Positions 32,820 to 45,119 of a stretch of 64,000 nt of DNA are shown here, one piece after another. Location of the stretch: positions 30,747,029 to 30,811,028 of the forward strand of contig OX467083.1 in NCBI GenBank assembly GCA_950106755.1, written 5' to 3'. A program made the translations under genes and the position numbers. How positions within the stretch are numbered: the stretch's first letter is position 1; the number at the start of each line of letters is the position of its first letter. This DNA is from Climacium dendroides (Eukaryota; Streptophyta; Bryopsida; Hypnales; Climaciaceae). The notes below the pieces were generated by a model. That model saw only the letters and a program-made list of their open reading frames with translations, was not told the origin of the DNA and did no database searches.

Positions 32820-34900
32820 TTGCCTTCCCTTAAACAGAATGATGTAGAATATTTCACATCATTTCATTCCTGGATGATATGGTGTGGAATATTTCAAACC
32901 CTGCCATCAATAGCTAATAATCCATGTGTTGCAAATTATTAGAAAAATGAAGCTCCCTTGCCTAGGTACCTAGGACAAAATTGTAGTTAGGTTTAAAAAC
33001 AAAATGAGTTACTAAAAAAACAATCCATTCAACTAGATTAGAAACAAAATCAATCTTTAAGCTTAAAAATTTCATAAAATTAGCATTCTACTCATTGGAA
33101 GTAATGTTTGAGTGAAAATTTGGAATTATATTTATGGTAAAAAATCAATTTCAATATAAAAATGACATCTCCAACCTTCACCCTCTCAAATGTTTCCTAC
33201 TCAATTCCTTCAAAGGGCTTCCCAAATTATTTTTTTGGATGGTAGATGGTTAAATGACATTGGGATTTTGATTTAAAGGATTCTCATGGTGTTTGGCAAA
33301 TCATCTTAATGTTTATTTGAATATTTGTTTGGCTACTCTGAGATTTAGAAGGGAAAAAAAAAGTGTAAACCATAAGTCTATTGCCACGGTTCTAGCACTT
33401 GATATTGGAGCTTACTTTAATTCCCCATGTAGATGTTTTTTGTGGTAAAGCCCTCTTTAACCCCTAAATGTCCAAGGCACCAAATTTTGGTGTTGACAAT
33501 ACTTTGAAGTTAAATGAAACCTAACAAGTTACTATTTTTAGTAGTTTATATTTCTATATTTTTTCCAAGTTTAATTTGAGCATCAAAAATTCAATTTTTG
33601 AAAATGATTGATTATGATTTTTCTATTTAAGATTTTGTGCAAGGGTGTCCATTGCAATCTTGACTTTCCATAGTGTTGAGGGCTCTTGGAAATATGCCTC
33701 AAATACATTAGATCTTGGAGAAAATATCACATTAGACAATCATTTAAAAAATTGTAGAGTAGATTTTGAAAAGCCATAAATTGATTGGAGTTATGAGTGT
33801 TAGGCCCTTTATCCTCATATTTTTTAGTGACCATCTTTTTGGATTTGACATGTGAAAAGAGGATTGAAAGACTTCAAATCACTTTTGACACTTTCATGAT
33901 TAAGCATTATAATCTTTCAATTTATAAGTTGTATTGTTGTGTTTTCTTTTCCTATGTGATCTTTGACATGTCTAGTTTGAATTTGTATAGTTACAATTAA
34001 AAAAAAAATCATTCTATGTTTAGCACTTTAATTTTAGTTAATTAAATTGAATCCATGAAGTTATTAATGTGGACCAATATACACACCAATTTTTAAAATT
34101 TGTATTGAAAGCTTTACAATGATCCATCCATTGTTAGGATGTTTGTTTGTTTTGTTTTGTTGAAATCTCCAAGACTGTGCGTCCCCTAATCGTGCTCTTG
34201 GTACCATTAGAAAGTTCTCTAGGAGGGGGTGTATGGGCTTTGCATTGTATCATTCCGACTCATGGTGTGAAAGTTATGGATTTTTGAGTTATTTTTGAAT
34301 TAGAAAAGTTATAATTTTATTTTTATTTTCAGACAACAAGAAGGGTGTAGCCATCACTTTTGACATCCCAATGTCTATGGCAATGGCATAGGTCACACTA
34401 ATATATATGAAGCAACCTTTTTAAGGAATATGAATAATATAAAATTTTAAGATTGTAAAGATGTATTTTCAAATGAAATCATTGAATAATAACTTACTAA
34501 TAACTTTTTAGTGACTTTTAATTCCATAAAGATGAGAGTCTTGTGAAGCTCAAACTTGCTTCAAAAATACTTGTATCCAAAATAAGGCATAAATCCTCAA
34601 TTATATTAAATCTTTAAGAAATCCAACCATGGTAACCTCAATGCTTAATGTAGTAAATTGCATCTTTTGAGCTCATTGTGTTTGTCACAATAAGTTCAAA
34701 AAAAATCAAATTGATTTCATTACAACCCCCCTAGAGAGCTCAAAAAAATAATTTAAATTAAATTTTTATCCCCCCCCATGGAGTTCAAAAAAGTCAATTC
34801 AAAATAAAAAATTTCATTATCCCCCCATCTTACCCCTTTGTAGTTTCTAAGTGAAGGTGGGGGTGCCAATCAATATGGGATATATCATGAGGGCCGTATC
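32820..34900. other. AT-rich stretch, nothing recognised
   Basis: No coding region or element ends were found. The motif TTAACCCCTAAATGTCC occurs at about 33457. Confidence 0.5.
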
Positions 34901-34904
34901 CCAA

Positions 34905-35040
34905 TTTATATTTGTATATCATTCCAGATCTATATCCATATCTATATCTATATATGTATATTACTCCATGTTCGTATTTGTATATCATATCCATATTCCA
35001 TAATCCATATCTCATATCTATATTTGTATATTGTATCCGA
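34905..35040. repeat. Degenerate TATATC/TATTTGTATATC satellite-like tract
   Basis: Imperfect repeats of tatatc, ccatat and tatttgtatatc follow one another for about 135 bp. It is a decayed microsatellite. Confidence 0.7.
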
Positions 35041-35044
35041 ATTT

Positions 35045-37688
35045 TGTATTTTTTAAGATCAACAACATTGGAGGGGGAGGGGATTTTTCTTTAATAAAAA
35101 CCAATGGCCTGTGATTTTTGGAGAAGGAAGGGGGGAGGAAATGGTAGATTTTGCATCTTTTTGTCTCATTGTAACCTTAGTTAATCTTGAAGGACCAAGG
35201 GTGCTTTTCAAAAGAAATTGTGAAAAATTGTCATTTATTGCTCCATTGACCAAAATTGAAAATGAATTTTTTGGGGAATCCATCCATATAAGGTGTGTAT
35301 TCAGCTACTATGGCAATGTGTGGAAAAACTTCAACCTCATAGACTAAAAGTTTGTAACATTTGAAGTTTGAAAAAATGTTTTTTTCATCCCTACCTACTT
35401 GACATGGGCAATAAACTTTGGACCCTCTTGGAGTAAACTTTTATTGTGAATGAATTGTGTCTTTGTATTTTTGAATTATGAATTTTGTTAGTACACTAAT
35501 GCAAAATTTCATAAACAAATATGAAGTCTAAATTATTCTAAATTGCCTTGCAATACAAAAAGTCTAAAATTTTGGCAATAAACTAGGCAATTTTTGATGA
35601 ATTCTTGTGCACTAGAATTTTTTTTAAATTTGAAAAATGAAAGGCATTAATCCTATCACCTTTTTCAAGTCCTAATTTTTTACAAGGAAAAATAAATAAT
35701 CACTAACACTTGGGATTATTTTCCCATCTTTAGTGTCTAAGGTCTTTATGACTTCTTCAAAATGAATGCATGCCACCAATCCAAAATTTCTTGCCCTTTT
35801 CACATAAATGCATCTATAATCAACCATATGTTTATATTTTGTTAGTATGTCCCTTGAGCATTTGAACAAAAATTACATCTTTGTGGTTTTCCCCAAATAG
35901 AGGTATGTACTATCAAACTTTCAATACAAACTAAAACAATTGCCCCATTGTTTGAGAGACTTATACATTATTTTCTACATGGAAGAGCATCAAGATATTC
36001 TTCAAAAACACCTTATATATATGTGTACTTCTCATCACAATTGTAGAAATAAATGTATGAACTTCTAGCACAATCAAAGCAAACCACACAAAATTCTTGC
36101 AAATTAGAAGATAAAGGATAAAAATGCCCTTTACTTGATTTTTGAATTTTTTACCATCCCAATTATGTAAAAGATGTTCATATAACTTTGTACAAGATTG
36201 TAGATGTGTCATTGGATTCTTGAGATTCTCATATTAGCTACATTTGTCAACATACATGATATACATATTTACGATAGACATGTCAAGTGGAAAAATATAT
36301 ACTCTTTGTCATTGTTTATGTGAATGGATTTGTGGGTAATATGAAGAATGCAATTTATTTGCCACATCCACCCTATGCATATGTGTCATATATTTTAAGG
36401 GAATCATGTTTGGATGTTTTTTCTTTTAGCCCCATTACTCTTTGGCACAACCAATAACTCCACTGCATATTGAATTGGCCGTGCATGTATAGAAAGTAGA
36501 AGCATTAGTTGCTTGTCCTTCCAAAGTGCAAAATTCATGTGCCTGGATTCATGAAACACCATTCCAAAGTTCCTTAGACACTTCCAATGCCCCAACAACT
36601 TGGCCTGCTGCCTTCCATGCCCAACCAACTTTTGTTCGAGCCATGTATCTTTGGACCCTCTTCCACTTGATTCCACCAAAGCCAACCAACTCATTAATAG
36701 AAAATATGACCTTAACCAATATGTTTAAACTAACACAATACATCCAAATCAATACAATTATATTCAAAATGTTTGAATTGAAACACTTGAATCAAATGAA
36801 CAATATTGATTTAGGCCCTATTTCTAGTAGTATTAAGTGTAATCTTTAATTAACCCCTAAAGGACCATTGTCCCTTCGGAGGACAAATGGAGTTTTGGAC
36901 ATGTACCTACGAAATGAAATTTAAAAAATCCTTCTAACTTTCACAATATTTTTATTAGAATGCCATGAAACAAAGCTTCACATGTAGATTATGATGAAAA
37001 GCATCCATTCTAAAAAAATTCATGAAAAGATTCTAAATTATGAAGTCAATAGAACAATAGGAAAAAAATTAATCATGAAAAGGGTTGTGAGTTTGTAGAT
37101 AATGGAAACAACAGGGAACGTTGGTTGAAAAAATAAAATAAAAGATAAAAAATTTGGTCAAACTAGAGGGCATGATCAATGTGGGACAATTCACTTAAGT
37201 AATTTTTAAAATTAATATTAAAATAAATACAAATTACAAAAATTTCAAATTTGACGTGGCATTAGTACAACCACATCTAACTATTATTTCTAAGATTTTA
37301 ATTATTTAATTATTTAATTGTTATTTTTATATATTTTAATGTATTTTAATAGTTTTAAATAGTTTTCATTGATAGTTTTTAAATTTTTTAATATTTTTAA
37401 TATTTTTTTAATGTGACCACTACTCATCATTGATGATGAACAATGGCCTTTGTCCCTCAAAGGGGTTGTAAATCCATTGAAGGAAACTTTCACTAGGAAG
37501 CAACCCCTTTGAGGGTTCATATTTTTCCTAATGCCTACCCAAGTTCTCAAAAAGTGGGCTCTTTGGTCTTATAGGGATTAAAGTAGTTTTATAGAAAGCA
37601 TAATATAAGCTTCATTGTATTTTTTAAAATTGAAATCTCTATATGATTGTGAGGAAAACAAGGTCACTAAACAATACACAAAACTTTT
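35045..37688. other. AT-rich stretch with one dispersed repeat copy
   Basis: No gene supported. Copy 2 of the 30905-31035 repeat lies at about 36930-37040, just after a TTAACCCCTAAAGGACC motif (36850). Confidence 0.5.
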
Positions 37689-37840
37689 CAATCATGTGCC
37701 TTACAATACAAAAAATCTACTGCAAAGTGCATTGACTCTCCAATCATGTGCTATACAATACAAAAAACCTATTGTAAAGTGCATGGATTCTTCAATCATG
37801 TGCTTTACAATACAAAAAATCTATTGCAAAGTGCATTGTT
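37689..37840 (+). repeat. Minisatellite, 3 units of 52 bp
   Basis: Units begin caatcatgtgc at 37689, 37741 and 37793 and share acaatacaaaaaa and aaagtgcat. Divergence between units is low. Confidence 0.9.
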
Positions 37841-38912
37841 GGATGAGCACCAAAACACCAATAATTTCTATTTTCTATGCTTGGAATCTATGTATCTATT
37901 TCTATATTTTCATTAAAAATAGTATTTTATAAGTAGGTATTCCAAACTAGAGGGTTCAAAAAATCTCTCTAAAATCTAAAGGATTAACAATTCATGTTGG
38001 AATAATGGTAGTGGGATATATCAATGAAAAGATAAAAGAAAATGCAACACTTGAATCAATGGCACAAGTATTTGAGTAGTACTATTATTTCATTTTTGAT
38101 GTTGGTATTCCTCCATTTCATTTAATCACTTTAGGGTTTAACCCTTAAAGGATGAGCCTGTGACATTGGAAATCATCCCTTTTGGCATTGTGTCAATAGT
38201 TGGTTTAAGAAAACCCTAAAGCACTCATTGGAAATCAAACCACTATACAAGACCTCCCCTTTTCATGCAAAATTCCATGGATGAATAGTTGCACTTCTGT
38301 GCTACAAAGAAAGAAAATGGCCGCACCAACGTTTATGGGTTAAATTGGACTGGGATTATCTGGTATTTCTGTTACATTATTGAGGCCAAAATTGGAATTG
38401 CTGAAAGGCCAGAATTCCTTTCGACAAGTGCTGGGAATCCTAAGTATGCCCAAATATAATCGATGGTGAATTCTTGTTCTTCATTTGGCAACCAGAATAA
38501 TCAAACAAGACTTTACACTGTATAAATCTGCTTTGAATTACACATGAATATCGTAGCACCTGGGAATTTGTGCTATTTTTTTCCGGGCGGTATCGCCGTC
38601 GATTTCGTCACAATCTGTAGGTTTCTTCAGCCAGGATAAGACAATTGTCAAAGAATTTTTTTTTAGTCATGAATGAGACACCTCTCAACGATTTCAGCCT
38701 ACGCTTGGCCATCTGTCTTGAGCCAGTAGACCATCAAAATACAAAATTTCCCTGAGAAAGCGCTGGCAGGTTTGATTGTGCACACATGCCGCTCCATGAA
38801 AGAACTGGGCCTAATTGATCAGGGAGTGTCGTGTACTACTTTTAGCACACAACAGATTGCTGGTGAGGATTCTCCACACCAGCTCGTAACAAGGCTATAT
38901 CTAAATTGCCAT

Positions 38913-41900
38913 TCACTGAAAATCATCGTCTGAGCTCAATTCCACATGGTTGACCTTGGTTTCCTTGCATCCACGAGTGCGTGAAACTCTCGGTGGCAAC
39001 TCAACTAGAGGGGCACGAGTTCTCTTGCGGCCATTTGACTTGGGATCTTCATCTTCGCGTTGCCTCTTCTGGGATTTCTTGGCCTTCTCTGACGCTGGAG
39101 TGGACTCTCTCGTAGTATTACCGTTCTGTTCAGTGAAACACTGTGCGGAATCTCCACTAGGACCTTTACCAGTAGCCACTACATTCTCGATTTGCTCAGT
39201 GCTCCCACGATCGTTCCCATTTACCCTTGCCTCTTTAACCCCACTCATGCTACAATGACCATTACCGTTGGCCGCTGCCTCTTCACTCCCAGAGGGGCCA
39301 TTTCTGGGCCTACCCCGTCCGCGAGACTGCAGTTGCTTCTGTTGCTTTTTCAGCGCAAGGAGTAGGTTCTTTAACTCCATGACATCACCTTCTTGATCAG
39401 CCTGCATGTTTCCTTCCACGTTAGACTCTGATCATAAGGACATGGAAGTCATTTCATTTCTTCATAAGGACATCGAAGTCCAAGTTAACCATTACACAAG
39501 GCACAGACTCAGCCAATGTATGTAAAAGATTGCCCAGACGCATCTAAAAAGTTCTCTGCAGATAAACCTATAATCTTTTGACCCAAAGTCGCATCTCCAA
39601 CTACCGTTCTACTGGTTAAGAACTTTACGGAATGTACAAAAAAATTTACGAGCGACGAAGACAACCACCACGGCACTGAAATTGGGGAACATGTAGTCCA
39701 TAAAGGTTAGAAGAGCTTGATCTTGGTGCTAGGATGACTATTTTAAACAGAGCAGCACATACCAGCATACTGCGAAGCAGATCTTCTGAATAATCAGGAA
39801 AGGCCTGACAGATTTCCAAGAAGGCAGGATCCGCAGTAGATTTAGCTGTCACAGTGCTTTGAGGAGTGTCCATCGTAGGGGTATTGACAGGAACTGAAGG
39901 TAGTTCAGTTGCAGCATCCTTCAGGGAAGTATGACCGTTTGAAATGGCATCAGCTACAGAAGGAATTGTAACCGGAGAGTCACAAGAGTCTATGACGGTT
40001 GTTTTCATTTCTGATTGAAGATCCGCTCGTGCACCATCATCATTTTCTGCAAACGATTAATATTGTTAGAAAACATACAAAAGCGAAGTTATACCAACCC
40101 TGGAAAGACGCGGTCCTTATCAGATTCCCAGATGAAGAGGTTCACTCTTCGTTTCTACAGTTTCCTTGGGCATTGGCGTCCGTCTAAGCATACCTGGTTT
40201 CGAGTCCTCTCCTGCTTCGCCTTCCGCCATCGAATCCTTTACTTCCCCGTCCCTTGCATCGTTCTGAAGTGTCTGTATAATCTCTTCCATCTGTCTGTTG
40301 ATCTGATACAAAACAGAGTCAGGTCAGAATGTTAACACCGCAAAGTGAGGACCATCAAGATATAAATTGAAGACATGTGGATCCTGTCATTACAGAAGAA
40401 CATCCAGAGGACAATGTTAATGTGCACGATGACAAAGATTGTAGCAAGTGCTGTACCTGAGGTGACACAAGGAAGTCGCTAATATCTGCTTTGCAACTAG
40501 GACAACGCTTAATTACTTTCTGAGTTCGAAGACTGCGCCCAGAAACGCCTTTTCGCTCTCGTGAAGAATCCTGACCAGCAAACACAGAATCCAAGCAACC
40601 CTTGCAAAAATTGTGACCACAAGGCATGGAGAGTGGCTCGTTGAGTACTTTTCGGCAGGAATTGCAACCAAATTCTGCAAGGCAGTCAATCAAATCAGGG
40701 AGGCAATGCAGAAACTATCCACAGGGCCCACTGCAAAAATCCATAAACTAGAGAACGAGTGGCAGATACATAATCTCGTTCCCGCCAGTCTTGCAACTAC
40801 AGAGTCCCAAGAACATTCCAAGTCGCAGAATAAATAGATTGCATATGATAAAAGCAGTTAACATTTGGAAAACCTACATAGATGAGAAGCTGCCTGTGTT
40901 ATCAACAAAAGAGAAGGAAAAAATTTAATGTTTTAGATTGCTACCTTTGAGCAGACGTTGCTGGACACTGAGCTGTTTCCGCTTTTGTGTTGCCTCACTC
41001 GGGCCCCCTCCTGAAGTCTTCCTGCTAACCGGAGGTGGCCGACTCCAACCCCACTCTCCTCCCTCCTTCAAAGACATAAAGCGCCTCAATATGGCAATCA
41101 CAATCCACAGTTGACACAAAAGAAAAAATGCTATGCTGTTTAACTGAGCTTGAGGAGAATCCTCTCGACTCAACAGATGAACAAGGGACTGAAAGTGTGT
41201 CTCAGAATTTCAGCTTAACAGACTTTCACAACTAAAAGTTTGACATGAAAAATACAACAGTCAGTTCCAATTGAACAGCGTAACGCGCCTTCACTGCGAA
41301 GTTAAGTAGTGGTATACCTGGTAGGCCCAGGCAGGTGGCAACTTTCTTTCAAATACATCAGTTGCGGACTTTAGCTCGTCCACCACAGGAAGAGGTCTTG
41401 GACGGTCTCCATGCTCATCACTAGAAAACAGATCTGAGAATGTCAGTACCAACCTCACCGTCTTTGAAAATAAATTATCCTTCCATTTTTTATAATCAGA
41501 TTCAGACATCCATATCCCAGCTATAAAAGGCATATTCTAAACTCTAGCTGTCACACAATGTACATGTAAACCAACTTGACAACCAGTCCGTTCGGCAAAG
41601 ACTAATACAGGTAGCTAAATATAATAGAAAACAGGCGCTGGTTCCTGAAAGGATTCACAACTCGAAATTTGATTCAACTATTCAAACATGTGATTACAGA
41701 TTTATCACAGGAAGGACTTTGATGATAACTTGCGACTGTTAAAAAAAAATGATCATGCGGCAGGCGGAAATGTACAAGAAATCGGTAAGAACCTTGTCCA
41801 AGGAGCAGGCTCGTTGTCGCAGCGGACAAACAGGTAACGACAGACCCTATAGCCCTGCATACACATTTAAAAGAAAAACAACATTCAGATCAGTTGCAGA

Positions 41901-43655
41901 CCCAGTTCATGCTTGTCCCGTAATTTACAAGTTTAACATTAAAATAGGCTGCACGAATGCGTCACCCATTGAGCGGCTAACTTGCCTGCATTCCCTTCTT
42001 GCGCCAGCACTTCTCGATCCTGTATACACCGTCGTATCTTACACCTTCCTCTGGAGCATAATTAGACCGCTTCTCTTTGTGTGACCTAATGAGCAAGATC
42101 AAAGTTACCCAGTGGTTGAAAAACAATAGGATCTTCACATCCAGTACGCGACCTTCGCCAACAGCACGAAATGTATACAATAGTAACTCGATAACCCCTG
42201 CCGTCTCAAAAACTAAAATTCCTAGTTCTCTGAAAGACCGATACTGCAGTTTGAGAGGTAAACACTACGAAGTCCACAGGACTGGGTGTTTCTACAAACA
42301 AGAAAAATAAGATAAATACCTCACGACACGAACAGGATAACCCTGTTTGCAACTGACGCGCAATGCTTCATTCATCTTATCGAACTTCTGATCGAACGAT
42401 TGCTCTTTGTTGGTGCGTTTATTACCACTCAAATCCCTTCCGCCGCTGCAATCATAGATCTCCAATCAGTGGGCAGAACAGGAATAAGAATTAAGATACA
42501 ACGAGCAGCAGTAGAGCCCCCCAGGAGATTCCCAAGATATCTGGCTGTGTAAACCACACCTGCCTGTGTACAAAAACCACTCGCCATGATCCTCATCGTC
42601 CTCGTAACCACCAGAAAGAGCAACGGACTGCGACCCGTAATCCGACTGCCCTGCAATTCCTGCGACATGCGGGAGATGCGCACCCCACTGCCTGCATTCC
42701 ATGCGATCCTCCCAGCCCTCTCCCACTAGAACCCCTTGACCTCGAGTGGGATCGTGCTCGGCAGTAATGGGACCAAAGTGATCAGGTGCAGTGGTGACAA
42801 ATATTTTCCCACTGCAGGCATTGGCCTTTCCAGTTTTCACCGCCCGGCTGGTCGTAAAACACTTATCGGGCCTACTTTCATTATCCCTGTAACTGTAAAC
42901 TTTAGGTGGACCCCCCGTATTACTACCAACTGATCTGGCCATACGAATAGCCATGACAAGCGCAGAATTAATACGAGGATTGCTTGCCATTTTCGGAGGT
43001 ATCGACGCTCGACATTTTCCACAAGTCTTTTTTCCTTGCCCAACCCATCGCTGGAAACACTTCAAGCAAAAGTTGTGTCCGCAAGGTGTCTGCAATCACA
43101 GGTCACACTGTATTTCTCAATAACACGTTTCATTGTACAGAAACACAACCAACGATCGAGGGAATACCAAGATTCAATGACTAATCAAAGGGATAGACGT
43201 ACTGTCACTGGTCTTTCAGCGAGCTGCATACAGAAAATGCAATTGAGACTTTGGTCCATCATTTCTAAAGTTGCATTGCGCTTCTTTCCGTCCGCACTCT
43301 TTGTGTCGCCATTCGCCAGCGCCGCATCGTCCTGCAACCCTTTGCTCATAAGCTCCTGCCGTCTTTTTGCTTTTTCGTCCTCTGTCAAGGACGCGTTCGC
43401 TTGAATAGCACGAATCTTGCTCATCAAATTGTCCTCCACAGGCGGCACTCCGGGTTTCTCGTCAACAGAAGGTGCCAGTGGAAGAGAACAATCCGGACAT
43501 TCCCAGTCGCCAAGAGGCACAGACTCCATGGGAGGATTCAGACACCGCATGTGCCAGGGACTAACACAGCTACCGCACAGAAGCACATCACTATCAGGTG
43601 GCACAATTTTGCACACCATACACATCCCGTCCGCGTCACATGGTAAGTCCGCCAT
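38913..43655 (-). CDS. VIM: VIM/ORTHRUS-type E3 ubiquitin ligase (PHD-RING-SRA-RING), eleven exons
   Basis: Exons (minus): 43203-43655, 42560-43089, 42320-42445, 41986-42085, 41793-41854, 41318-41420, 40945-41065, 40457-40674, 40194-40302, 39763-40046, 38913-39401. All phases agree, giving 864 residues. The ATG at 43655 gives [12 protein letters not shown]; the open frame upstream lacks another ATG. The PHD finger uses C12, C15, C27, C30, H35, C38, C53, C56. RING1 uses C139, C142, C154, H156, C159, C162, C174, C177. The SRA domain (about 245-410) has the YDG signature at 387-389. RING2 uses C502, C505, C517, H519, C522, C525, C556, C559. Family members bind hemimethylated CG DNA and ubiquitinate chromatin to maintain MET1-dependent methylation in the nucleus. 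The intron after residue 403 is GC-AG. Residues 572-864 are an extension with a CUE-like segment (684-724), an AT-hook (GRGRPRNG, 730-737) and a basic tail. It is longer than the roughly 620-660 residues of Arabidopsis VIM proteins. Confidence 0.93.
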
Positions 43656-44431
43656 TGTCGCCAACTCGACGATTTCAGCTCTCGACACCAATTACCGAGT
43701 CAGACTACAGCAGCCGCAATCATCTCTATTTCTTGAACACAATTCCCTTCTCTCGGATTATTAAAACCAATGCGCTCCTCGCTTACTCCAAACTCCAAAC
43801 CACCTCTCCTCGCGCTACCACAAAGCTTTCTAACCGCTACAAACACGGACAAATGCATCGACAAGCTCTGAGATCCCCCCTCCCCCTTTCAACAACAACG
43901 AAAACTCTCTCCCTTCAATACTACACCTCCAAAACTCGCATTCTGAAATGATTTATCCCCGTAACACACAAACAGATCGACGACACTACAGCTGCCTCCT
44001 CTAGAAACCAGAAACTTCCAATCCCCTCGACAAGAAAGATCCGAACAGTACGAAAAGAAACATCAGCACCCAAACTCGCGTTTGGTATCCCTGTCTTGAC
44101 CAGACAAACAATCCAGAAAATTTCCAAAAAAGCGCACTCCCAAGCAATTTAGTACTGAAAAATAATCTCGCAAAACCCTACGGAGCCAGAAACTTTCAAA
44201 TACTCTCCACGGAAGAGGCACACTCTACTGAAGACAATTGCTGAGAGCTAGCACTCGCGCACTCATCTCCGCCTCTGTTGGTACCCCTGGACCGAGAAAA
44301 CGACTTGCAGCATCTTAGACTGAGCGGAAGACATTGTCAAGTAAGGGACGATGTAGCGATTCAGGGTGGACGCCGCGCAATCGATGCCCCCCATCGCTCG
44401 CCGACCACTATATCCTCCAATTCAGGTCTCC
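43656..44431 (-). promoter_or_regulatory. Upstream region of the VIM-type gene
   Basis: GC content is intermediate and higher than in the spacer. The leader and promoter should lie here, but I see no convincing TATA box. Open frames on both strands lack ATG starts or homology. Confidence 0.35.
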
Positions 44432-44500
44432 CCTTCTTCTTCTACTACGCCTTCTTCTTCTTCGTTGTCGTTGTCGTCGTCGTCGTCTTCGGCTTCTTCG
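44432..44500. repeat. Pyrimidine-rich (TTC)n-(GTC)n tract
   Basis: Repeats of ttc pass into gtcgtcgtcgtc. It produces long open frames in several phases that are not genes. Such tracts often occur near plant transcription starts. Confidence 0.8.
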
Positions 44501-44707
44501 TCCCCCTCACTGCGGGCTCCGCCTCAGCCGAAACGCCAGCTCCGACGCTCCCTTTTCGTAGGGTACCGCATTGTTGGTTCGTTCCCCGACCCGCGGCCCC
44601 GCCCTCGCTGCCCGGGTTTCGCGATCGTCTACCCGCGCTCTCGATTTTTGAACAGAATGGGAGGGCGGGAAGTCGAACTGCGCTCTCGTTCCACTTCATC
44701 CGTCTTC

Positions 44708-45021
44708 TTTCATCCATTCGAGTGGGAACTCTCGTTGGGATGAACGAATGGGGAGGATTCTCGTTGGGGAGCTTTGCCCTGAGTGGGATTTCAAATTTGG
44801 AGAAATTGGACGATTCGTTTCGTCCACTTCGAGTCGGAACGTTCGTTACGATGAACGAATGGGGAGGATTCTCGTTCGGTAGTTTTGACTGGGATTTGAA
44901 ATTTGAATGAAACTGGACGTTTTGTTTCGTCCACTTTCATGTAGTCGAGGGGAACGTTTGTTGGGGGTGAACGAACGGGAAGGGTTCTCGTTTGAAATTC
45001 CAGGCCATAATTTGAAATTGG
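44708..45021 (+). repeat. Three tandem ~108-bp units upstream of the VIM-type gene
   Basis: Units start at about 44708, 44818 and 44925. Each has a ttcatc/ttcgtccac start, a gaac..cgtt block, gatgaacgaatggggagg (gtgaacgaacgggaaggg in the third), ctcgtt, and an aaatttg-type end. Two are close and the third is more diverged. Confidence 0.8.
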
Positions 45022-45119
45022 AAGGCAGGCTTCCACCAGACGAAGAACGGAAGAACCCCCTGATGGTGTGAATCGAACCATCGCTCAACCTGGCTCTATG
45101 AACTGAAATTTCTTTCATG

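Noticed and set aside
44278..44910. 210-codon plus-strand open frame
   Set aside because: It begins at TTG and runs through a (TTC)n-(GTC)n tract and tandem repeats, so it is a composition artefact.
45055..45090. tRNA T-arm-like hairpin (stem gatggt/accatc with a ttcgattc-like loop on the minus strand)
   Set aside because: No acceptor stem, D-arm or anticodon arm could be placed around it.
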